A DNA stretch of 6,539 nt from an uncultured Eubacteriales bacterium. GTDB lineage: Bacteria; Bacillota; Clostridia; UBA1381. The stretch covers positions 1 through 6,539 of the forward strand of contig USPO01000087.1 in NCBI GenBank assembly GCA_900556575.1, in the 5' to 3' direction. The translations under genes and the position numbers were made by a program. Below the pieces are notes generated by a model. It saw only the letters and a program-made list of their open reading frames with translations, ran no database searches and had not been told where the DNA came from. How positions within the stretch are numbered: position 1 is the first letter of the stretch; each line of letters starts with the position of its first letter. Shown here piece by piece: positions 1 to 6,539 of the stretch.

Positions 1-189
1 CCTCCCGTCCGTGGTTATATGCCATGCTTCTTTTCCTCCAATCAGAATTGATTGATCACCGCCTTCGGTAACAGTAATTGTCATAGGCTCCGATGCAACA
101 TTTCCTTTGTTTGTTATATCAACATCAAATGTATTTGTCAGCAAACAGAATTCTCCGCCGATTTCGGGTGTTCCGAATTCCAAATCAGC
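1..189 (-). other. CARDB-like domain 2, cut by the window edge
   Basis: Residues 2117-2179 start with KADLEFGTPEIGG and continue NTFDVDITNKGNVASEPMTITVTEGG. The opening 'ADL', the 'V-x-I-T-N-K-G' turn and the following strand match CARDB domains, here in tandem with the preceding copy. The rest of the domain and the C-terminus of the protein lie beyond base 1. Confidence 0.65.
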
Positions 190-3100
190 CTTTTTCTCAA
201 CAGGCAGATTTGCTATATATTCATATGTATTGCCATCTTCGTATACTTTTACATATATACTCAAATCGTCTGCATCATTTAGGTATTCCGGAACCGTCCA
301 TTCAACACTGTCCGAAATTTCTTCACCCATAAATACTCTCTTGTCATATTTCTTTACGGCAATCAAATCTTGTTTACCGTTATACGCTGCATACAGATGA
401 ACTTCTATATTTTCAGACGGAAGAAGTCCGTTATTTACCATTGTATAATTGATATTTGTTTTTTGTCCCGCAATCGGATATGTATCGTCAAGCTTAAACG
501 TACCGTCCTTAAATTCCATACTCGTGGATGGAACACACTCAATTTCAACAAGCGAATGAGGACCGTATTCCATACCGTTATGAGTAGGCTTCTGCTCATA
601 GCAGTTTGCTACTATTTCAATATGTGAAAGTTCATTTACCTCAACGTTCACTTCATCAATTACTTTACCGTAATCAGTAACCTGAACGGGCTGACCCCAG
701 CCGCTTTGATGTTTAATATTTTCATCAATTGCCGCCGCAATTTCCTCATCAGTTTTACCGTCTGCAGCAATCTCTGGCGGTGTATAGAATGCCGACGCAA
801 ACAGTTCAACGGAATAATCCTTCGGATCGGTACTTCCCGGTGCAGTCCAGAACATATAAATGTTATCGTCTTTACCTTTTACAATTTGATAATTACTTAT
901 ATCAACCTGTTTTTCATTGTCACTGCCATCATCAACTACATTAATTGAATTACCGATCACTTCGGAATTGGCAATCATACGGAATATACTTGTTTCATCG
1001 GTACCTTCCGCAGCATTTATATACCAATTAAAATCAGTCGGGTCAATATTTTCGTAGACGTTCCTGTTTTCAATCATTGCTTCTTCGTAAAGGATAGTAT
1101 CATGTACATCACTTAGATTGATTGTATTTAACGTACTTCCGTCCACCCATGAAAGGTACAGTTCGTCTTTGGCATTAAACAAATTCACGCTCTTCAAGTC
1201 GCCGGTGCCTCTTATTTTAATAGGCTTATATTCGATACCATTCGTATTATCCTTAACGGCAAGCCATAAAGACTTTCTGCTGTTTATATTTTGATCTCCG
1301 CTTTCGTTTATGATATAAGCTGTCAGTTCACAGTCATGATTATTATCATCATTATCCCTAAATCCAAAGTTTACTGTGGTATAGTCGTCTACTGCAGGGT
1401 CTGTAATAGTCGGATGTTCAATATTAATCAGTCTTTCTTCATATTGCTTACCGCCTATTTCTTTCTTAACCCACTCATTATTTGCAAGGTCATATTCTTT
1501 CTCTGCAAGACAAGTATATGTTTTTGAAATATTGATTAAATCTTCCGCTGTTTCGGCTTTGTTCAAATCACGTTTCATATACAAGAATCTGATTAAATTA
1601 CCTTCCAACTCGGCTTTAAGTGCCATATTCTGATACTTAGCTCCGTTTTCGTAGTTATCGTCCGTGATTTTGATTTTATCACCGAATGTGTGTACTGCGG
1701 TATTGTACGGCTGCATATAATAATTTGTATTCAGAATATACTCCTTGGCATTTTCCGGGTCTTCAATATTGTAGTCATCCGGGTATACCTTATCTGTACT
1801 CAACCATATAATATATACAATATCAGGGTCTGTCTCACTTTGAATAAGCGTTATATCGCTCGATGCCATACCCTCGCAGTCTGCATATTCTAATGCTTCC
1901 CACTCTCCATAAGCATTTTTCATACTGCATACAACTCTTGAAGAATTTAAGTCATTTGCATCTTTATCATCTGCAAGGAATGCCATAAAGCTTTTTCCGT
2001 TATTTGTACCGCCGTTTAATGTAATAATAGCAGGGTCAATCTTTGCCATTACATCATCGGCAAGCGTCCTTGTTTTTATCATTTTCGGTTTTAATGAATT
2101 TAGCTCAGCATCTGTTTCACCGCTGCCGTTTCCGAATACGCTGTTTGTCATATTTCCGCGTTCTATTGGTTTTATTGAAATATCATCTTCTTCAGACAGC
2201 AGCTTAATTCCCGTTGCATTTTTATATGCACCGAATCCCAGCAGTCCTGTGACAATTTTCACTTCAAAACTTAAGAACACCAAATCAACGCCCATGCCTC
2301 CGGACAGTGATATCAACGCTCCGGTATTTTTGGAATTACTCGACGCCACTCCGGCAATATCCATTACTATAATTCCCCGGACTCCAAACACTCCGCACAG
2401 TCCGACTCCCGGCATAAACTTTAATCCCAGTGCGGTGTTAAATGTTGTTTGCTGTGCCACTAAAGCCGATAAATCGGTGGCATTGTCAAACACTGCTTTA
2501 TCCGTCTTGAGATTTTCATCATAACTTCCGCTTACCTGCAATAAAATCTCACCGGTGATATTTATATATACAGGATAACCGCATACAATCCAGTACCACG
2601 TTTTTTGTGCCTTGAATGTACCGCACATTGCAAATTGTGAGTTGAATAATTTATATGTGTTTTCCGATTCGCTGTATGCGTATCCAAATGTTAATAGGAA
2701 TGTTACACGCAAATCCCACTTATATTCACCCATGTTGGCATATGTTTGTTCTTTCAGCCAATCGTTATATGCCTCTTTATCATTAGCAATTTCTTCATAT
2801 TTTTTATCCGTTAATTGCTGTGCCGTAAGAACTTTTTGCATTTCCTCTTTGGCTGCATCCGCTCCTCTTGTATCGTATTCATTCATCTTTTCGTCAATGG
2901 ATTTCTGTGCTTCTTTTGCCGCTGAACCGCTTCCCATAGCCTTCTGTACACTTTGAATTTTCTTTTCCATATCTTGTGTACTTGCACTAAAGCCGAATGT
3001 ATACATATACAGAGGTTTGCCGCCTTCAATTTTACTTGAAATTTTTGTTACCTTCAATTTTACATTACTGTTTGATACTGTAGGCGCAACATCACCGATG

Positions 3101-6100
3101 TACGGGACTTTCATACCCATATCAGCCATTGAAAATGACATTTCTTTAGGCTTTACTTCAATATTCGGTTCATAGAATGTAATACCGCTGTATATTCTTG
3201 TATATTCCTTTTCAAATTCCTGATATACAATCTTTTCTTCACCGGTTACAGGGTCTATCTGTGAAATACCTATTCTTTGAGGTTCTGCGTCAACAAGACG
3301 CACATAAAGCTTTGCACCGCCTTGAAGTTCGCTTGTATCTACCTTTGCCGTATATGTACCGTCCGGATTAGCCTTTTCTGCCTTCTTTGTTGTAAGAAGG
3401 CTGCCTTTTGAACTGTAAAGCGAAAATTCCGCACGTTTTAATTTATGACCGTTAAGCTCTGCACTGAGTCCAAACTCAATTTCGGCATCTGCCATAATCG
3501 GAACTTCATTTGCACTTGTGCCAACCTTATCATTTATCGTACTGTCGGTATATTTGTATGTCACACTTGTTATATACGGTGCATATGCCGTACGAATAGG
3601 CATATAAACAGGTTCGGTATTTATCTTGTATGCATCTACCGTAATCTGTTTTTTCTCAACGGTGTTATCTTGTTCATTATAAATTTCATCTTCATAAGTG
3701 ACGCTTTCTTTATTGAGATTGTCGGTATTTATATCTACATACTCAACCTGCTGAACGTCGTTATTTTCATATCTTACAGAAATTCTGTCACCGCTCTTGG
3801 CATGAATACCGTTTATCGTGTACATACCGTTTTCATTCGTAACGGACGTACAGTGCTTTGTATAATATACTTTTTCTTTTTTATCGTTCAGTCCCGTTGC
3901 TGTATCTCCGCCGGCATATACATTGGCACCGATAGCCGGAAGAACATCTGCTGCCGCTGCCGAATCTCTTATAGAGTTTGCGGCATATACAGCTTTACCT
4001 GTAATTTGAATACAACTAATATCATTCGGGTTATATTCTTCCGATTTGACTACAATTCTGTTATTTGCAATTGCGGTATCTGCAATCAAATCAACACTTG
4101 CCGCTGTTATATTTCCGTGATTAGGCACTTCAAATACCGGCCGGCGTGATGTATCATCACCCTTTACTCTTACTTCTACCGTATATGCCTTGCCTATTTC
4201 AAGCCTGTATTGCTCTTTTACCTTGCCGGAATCGTCACCTTCGTAATAAAGAATATTTTTACCTTTCAGTACTTCCGGCAATTCGGAATCGGGTACTTTG
4301 CCTATAATCTCAATGTTATTTTTTGCCCAGTCATCTCCGTAAACAACCTCAATACAGTTTTTGCCTTTTGTAAACAACGGCTTTATAATATATTCCGATT
4401 GATTAAGGGTAAAGCTGTCCATATTGGATTTAAACTCACCGTCAATATTATGCTTTGTATCACCTACGTTTATATTCTCAATCATTGAATATCCGCTGTT
4501 ATAATAATTTGAGTCGTTTGCGGTACCCTCAAGACATATTTTATCTCCCAAGTGCATTGTATGTATGCCGACTTTTAAATCATCGCTTTTAAAAGCTCCC
4601 TCCGAGCTTTCAAGTACTGTTACTTTAACAGGCTTATATTCAAACACCGGCTGTACTTTAATATCGGTGTAGTATCCCCAGTCATCTGTAACAACCTTAT
4701 CCGTATACTCGTCAATTTTTTCAATAAGGTCCGTATCCAAAGTTAAAGTTTGATTTTTTGTTTCATAAACAAAACTCTTGTCGCCGATATATATTTTCCA
4801 GCCCTTTATTGTACCCTTTATCTTTTCGCCGGACAATGCTCTTATATCAGGTGCGATTGTTTGGTTTGTATAACGAGTCTTTTGCCACTGCGGCAATGTA
4901 ACCGATGCCGGTATTTCTCTTCTTACGCTTCCGTCCGCATTCTTGAATTCCATTTCCTCCGGTTGTGCGACTTCGACATTAAATTTACGATACATAGCAG
5001 CAATACCGTAAACGTAAAGCTCTGTTTTCGGAGTCATGTTACTCTCGTCATCATACGCATATATTTCAATAGAGCCTTCGCCGGATGCGGGTTTTACATT
5101 TTTGTCTACTGTTTTTGTTGTTTTTAATCCCTGTTCGAGTCTGTGATATTCATATCCCTTTGAATTGCTTTTGCTGGAATGATCAAACGAACCTTTCACG
5201 GTTTTACTCGACAGTTCACTCCAATCCGAAGTCAAAACTCTCATTTTAACCTTTTGACCGCCGAATACATATCTGCTCTGCTCCCAGTTAGGACTGTAAT
5301 ACTGATATTTTGTATGATTTACCTTCACCGTACATGCCGAACTTCCGACCTTCCATGTACGCCAGTTGTACCAATACAAATGTGCCACATCAAACGGCCA
5401 GCCGCTTATTTTCTGTGTGTGACTGAGACGTGTCGTTGCACTGTCGCCGAAATAATATCCGTAATCGAAATCAGACGGAAATATATACTCGCCTACTTCT
5501 ATTCCGTTATCATCAATAATAGGTGCAGTCCTGTCGCCGTTATTGTACTCGACTTCGTAGGACTTAACTTTTCCCTGTGAGCCTAAGTTAAATTCAAGTG
5601 TATTTGACCCGGATAATTCAGCAATTTCTTCATTTTCAAAATTATCAAAACTGTTTGTTTTTTCTAATCTGTTTTTTCCGATTTTAACTGCTGAATTTAT
5701 TGTTTCTCCGTTCTCTCCTCCTGTTACATCACTCAATTCAACCGAAAATGTTTTTCCGCTGTTGCCCGATACGGGAATATCCACACTCTGCTCATTTACA
5801 TACGGTATAAATGTAATATCAACGCTGCCTCCGGCAAAATCAATACCGTCTTGTGCATCGCCGTTTTCCTTTACATTAACTTTTGCCGTAACAAAACTGT
5901 ACTCCGCACCCTCACGCTTAACTGTAACCGTCGCCTTTTCACCGTCCGATGTATATTCGTTCTGAGTGAATGACAATTTTGAATGTTCAATCGGTTCATC
6001 ATCTTTTATAACTATTCCGCATTGTGACGGATCGATAACCGATGTATTTTCATCCGATGTTTCCAATATGAGCTGAAATATCTCATCACCCTCTGACTTT

Positions 6101-6539
6101 TTGTCATCGATTATTTCAAATACAATCTCCCTGCTTTCTTCTCCGGGAGCAAATTTGATACTTGTTTCGGATGATGTTTCATATCCGTTTTCCACGCTCA
6201 TATTCGGAAGTATCTGGCTTTGCAGACTTGCCAGCGGTGTATCTGTAAGTGTTCTTGATTTTACTCCTGTCTGCTCTTCCTTCATTTTTGCGAGCGTACT
6301 GCCTTCTTCCGCCGCATCTGGTTCTTTTGTCTCATCTTCCGAATTTTCATCAAGATACTCTTCAATAGTTTGATCCGTATCTTCACTTGTACTGCTGTCT
6401 ATAACAGACTGTACATAGTCTACATTTTCTTCCGACTCTTTAGCCTTATCCTCATCGGCATAGCTTTCAAAAATAGTATTTTCCATAGGTGTTTCTTCTG
6501 TATTATCCGCTATTATGCGATAATCCTCACCGTACTTTG
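1..6539 (-). CDS. Giant multidomain surface protein with Calx-beta, Ig-like, propeller-like and CARDB modules (internal fragment)
   Basis: One minus-strand frame is open across the whole window: no TAA, TAG or TGA occurs in 2179 consecutive codons, so both ends of the gene lie outside. In order the protein shows two Calx-beta domains (the first carrying an acidic insertion), several beta-rich modules, a carboxypeptidase-regulatory-like domain, an Ig-like module, a charged helical segment, a glycine-rich hydrophobic beta segment, a propeller-like repeat region and two CARDB-like domains. I see no catalytic motif. In known proteins these domain families are extracellular binding or structural modules, so I infer a secreted or wall-attached adhesin-like protein; signal peptide and anchor cannot be seen. 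Sixteen cysteines are scattered singly across the modules. The in-frame ATG at residue 18 is not a start, because recognisable Calx-beta sequence precedes it. The open frame is certain; the function is not. Confidence 0.95.
199..510 (-). other. CARDB-like Ig-fold domain 1
   Basis: Residues 2010-2113 show the CARDB-like pattern: YPIAGQKTNINYTMVNNGLL, then NIEVHLYAAYNG, a GEEISDSVEWTVPEY strand pair and a closing DLSIYVKVYED strand. The 'V-N-N-G' turn followed by an 'I-x-V-x-L-Y' strand and a late 'W-x-V-P' strand is characteristic of these cell-adhesion-related modules, which are non-catalytic. It follows the propeller-like region after a short linker containing ECVPSTSMEF. Confidence 0.6.
847..867 (-). 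repeat. Blade strand repeat copy C (DNIYMFW)
   Basis: Third clear copy, residues 1891-1897, 100 residues after copy B. The longer spacing implies an enlarged loop in that blade. Confidence 0.55.
1147..1167 (-). repeat. Blade strand repeat copy B (DELYLSW)
   Basis: Second clear copy, residues 1791-1797, 219 residues after copy A. That distance fits three blade lengths of about 73 residues, with weaker copies in between at about 1647 and 1720. Confidence 0.55.
1804..1824 (-). repeat. Blade strand repeat copy A (DIVYIIW)
   Basis: This is the first clear copy of the D-x-[VLI]-Y-x-x-W strand in the propeller-like region, at residues 1572-1578. Confidence 0.55.
2218..2712 (-). other. Glycine-rich hydrophobic beta segment of unknown family
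   Basis: Residues 1276-1440 carry long hydrophobic strands with little charge, including LRVTFLLTFGYAYSES, TWYWIVCGYPVYINITGEIL, LGLKFMPGVGLCGVFGVRG, IIVMDIAGVASS and VFLSFEVKIVTGLLGFGAY. Glycine recurs every few residues. Strand length and alternation suggest a large beta sheet or barrel-like fold rather than transmembrane helices, because short polar turns interrupt each strand. It contains three cysteines (1305, 1319, 1381). I recognise no family and suggest no function beyond structure or lipid or protein contact. Confidence 0.5.
2728..2982 (-). other. Charged alpha-helical segment, possible coiled coil
   Basis: Residues 1186-1270 form the only clearly helical part of the window. Lys, Glu, Gln and Ala dominate, as in QDMEKKIQSVQKAM, AKEAQKSIDEKMNEYD, AAKEEMQKVLTAQQLTDKKY and NDKEAYNDWLKEQ. 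Short Gly/Ser breaks (GSGSAA, TRGAD) separate three or four helices. The segment follows a beta strand (PLYMYTFGFSAS) and leads directly into the hydrophobic beta segment, so it may be a helical insertion within one larger fold. Confidence 0.6.
3268..3597 (-). other. Ig-like beta-sandwich module
   Basis: Residues 981-1090 include YAPYITSVTYKYTDS, VPIMADAEIEFGLSAELNG, LKRAEFSLYSSKGSLL, NPDGTYTAKVDTSELQGG and AKLYVRLVDAE. Strand lengths, the GTYTAKVD turn and the final LYVRLVD strand are typical of bacterial Ig-like domains. It shows no catalytic residues. The family assignment is by overall pattern only. Confidence 0.45.
3760..3942 (-). other. Carboxypeptidase regulatory-like (transthyretin-type) beta domain
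   Basis: Residues 866-926 read LPAIGANVYAGGDTATG, then CTSVTNENGMYTINGIHAKS and GDRISVRYEN. This is the standard pattern of these small domains: 'GAxV', then 'TxxxGxYxI.gi', then 'sGdxixVxY'. They are non-catalytic beta-sandwich spacers common in bacterial surface proteins. An alanine-rich linker (residues 859-863) precedes it, and a polar, acidic linker rich in Asn, Asp and Glu (about 927-962) follows. Confidence 0.7.
3958..5112 (-). other. Run of beta-rich modules, families not recognised
   Basis: Residues 476-860 contain at least two or three modules. One spans about 489-620 and includes ELYVYGIAAMYRKFNVEVAQ and LSGEKIKGTIKGWKIYIGDK. Another, about 625-740, includes VFEYKPVKVTVLESSEGAF and GIHTMHLGDKICLEG. 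A third, about 760-860, includes LEIGKAYTVEVRVKGDD and NRIVVKSEEYNPNDISCIQ. Regular alternation of hydrophobic and polar residues, and Gly/Asn/Asp turns, point to Ig-like or beta-sandwich folds. I cannot name the families from sequence, and the boundaries are approximate. Confidence 0.4.
5113..5625 (-). other. Aromatic-rich beta module of unassigned family
   Basis: Residues 305-475 begin with LSGSNTLEFNLG and are rich in Tyr and Trp, with a dense cluster at residues 387-396 (HLYWYNWRTW) and further aromatics at 411-418. Alternating polar and hydrophobic segments such as YVFGGQKVKMRVL indicate beta strands. The composition would suit a jelly-roll or carbohydrate-binding fold, but I recognise no specific family signature, so this is a boundary and composition call only. 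It sits between the Calx-beta pair and the following beta-rich modules. Confidence 0.4.
5680..5976 (-). other. Calx-beta domain 2
   Basis: Residues 188-286 follow the Calx-beta pattern: opening strand LSFTQNEYTSDGEKATVTVKREG, the DAQDGIDF turn equivalent to 'tA..G.DY', a VDITF strand, and the late FSVELSDVTGG strand. It directly follows the first Calx-beta domain, with only about five linker residues, forming a tandem as is common in this family. Where domain 1 has EGDEIF, this copy reads SGNSGKTF, so part of the usual acidic calcium site is missing. It probably acts as a structural spacer or a weaker calcium binder. Confidence 0.8.
5992..6537 (-). other. Calx-beta domain 1, 5' part outside the window, with acidic insertion
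   Basis: Residues 1-9 (KYGEDYRII) match the 'A-x-x-G-x-DY' strand typical of Calx-beta domains. The second half of the domain appears only at about residue 126: IKFAPGEESREIVFEI, then the acidic turn DDKKSEGDEIFQLIL and the closing strand CGIVIKDDEP at 173-182. FxPGE, EGDExF and the terminal IxDDE are classic Calx-beta signatures and include acidic residues that bind calcium in studied members. The roughly 110 residues between the two halves are an insertion. The first strands of the domain lie upstream of the window. Confidence 0.8.
6184..6501 (-). other. Acidic low-complexity insertion inside Calx-beta domain 1
   Basis: Residues 13-118 separate the GEDY strand from the FAPGE strand of the first Calx-beta domain. 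Residues 13-79 hold 26 Asp/Glu against 3 Lys and no Arg, with many Ser and Thr and almost no aromatic residues, so the stretch is probably disordered. The following part (about 80-118, containing STLAKMKEEQTGVKSRTL) is more basic and could form a short helix. I know of no function for it. It probably loops out from the beta-sandwich. Confidence 0.7.

Larger units (their letters stand above)
583..2055 (-). other. Probable beta-propeller region, six or seven blade-like repeats
   Basis: Residues 1495-1985 contain repeating units about 70-100 residues apart. Three near-identical strands fit D-x-[VLI]-Y-x-x-W: DIVYIIW (1572-1578), DELYLSW (1791-1797) and DNIYMFW (1891-1897). Weaker equivalents are NLIRFLY (1647-1653), TTVNFGF (1720-1726) and SHIEIVAN (1971-1978), and SFMAFLAD (1516-1523) may be an earlier one. 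In four units a Trp or Tyr element lies 25-33 residues upstream (GEW 1544-1546, NEW 1687-1689, GIEY 1767-1770, SGW 1945-1947). This periodicity fits sialidase or BNR-type propellers, but no canonical Asp-box is evident and no catalytic residues are visible, so a binding role is more likely. Confidence 0.55.

Noticed and set aside
52..627. Overlapping short plus-strand open frames near the left edge
   Set aside because: They overlap one another in different frames, are antisense to the CARDB-like modules, and have low-complexity products. They are shadows.
1990..2013. Walker A-like pattern GGTNNGKS in the minus-strand protein (residues 1509-1516)
   Set aside because: It fits G-x4-GKS by chance. 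It sits in a turn before a beta strand of the propeller-like region, and there is no Walker B or other nucleotide-binding context.
2249..2956. Plus-strand open frames of 91 and 114 codons with Pro/Ser/Thr-rich or Ser/Ala-rich products
   Set aside because: Their composition simply mirrors the Gly-rich and Lys/Glu/Ala-rich minus-strand protein. No start context or family signature supports them.
3445..4149. A 234-codon plus-strand open frame
   Set aside because: It lies antisense to the continuous minus-strand gene. Its product is a Cys, Ile, Phe and Tyr-rich string with no domain pattern, and I see no ribosome binding site, so it is a shadow of the true frame.
6484..6486. In-frame ATG at residue 18 as a possible gene start
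   Set aside because: No good ribosome binding site precedes it, and the upstream residues KYGEDYRII belong to a Calx-beta strand, so the frame clearly continues beyond the window.
1..6539. Search for CRISPR arrays, tRNA or rRNA genes, insertion sequence ends, long direct repeats, terminators and promoters
   Set aside because: None was seen by eye on either strand. The whole window is coding, and apparent AT-rich or hairpin-like patches fall inside the open frame.

Overview
The window is the interior of one very large protein gene on the minus strand. Read from high to low coordinates in the frame whose codons end on multiples of three, I translated all 6537 bases by hand and found no stop. 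That gives at least 2179 residues, with both the start codon (beyond base 6539) and the stop codon (before base 1) outside the window. No intergenic space, RNA gene, promoter, terminator or mobile element is visible. The plus-strand open frames, up to about 234 codons, are antisense shadows.

Layout in protein order (right to left on the map). First comes the end of a Calx-beta domain interrupted by an acidic low-complexity stretch (residues 1-182). A second Calx-beta domain follows (about 188-286). Next is an aromatic-rich beta module (about 305-475) and a long stretch of beta-rich modules of unassigned family (about 476-860). A carboxypeptidase-regulatory-like beta domain lies at about 866-926, and an Ig-like module at about 981-1090. 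A charged alpha-helical segment (about 1186-1270) leads into a glycine-rich, hydrophobic beta segment (about 1276-1440). A probable beta-propeller of six or seven blades follows (about 1495-1985). The window ends with two CARDB-like Ig-fold modules (about 2010-2179), the last cut by the window edge.

This is the architecture of a secreted, cell-surface or cell-wall multidomain protein: stacked Calx-beta, Ig-like, propeller and CARDB modules with no recognisable catalytic domain. The low to moderate GC (about 40% by eye, not counted) and the domain mix suggest an anaerobic Clostridia-type Bacillota, perhaps from the gut. This is inference only. Signal peptide, sorting signal, SLH or dockerin modules would lie in the missing ends and cannot be assessed. 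Adhesion, substrate binding or cell-cell contact are reasonable guesses for function, but none is proven here. Residue numbers count from the first complete codon at 6537-6535, so residue n ends at plus-strand base 6540-3n.
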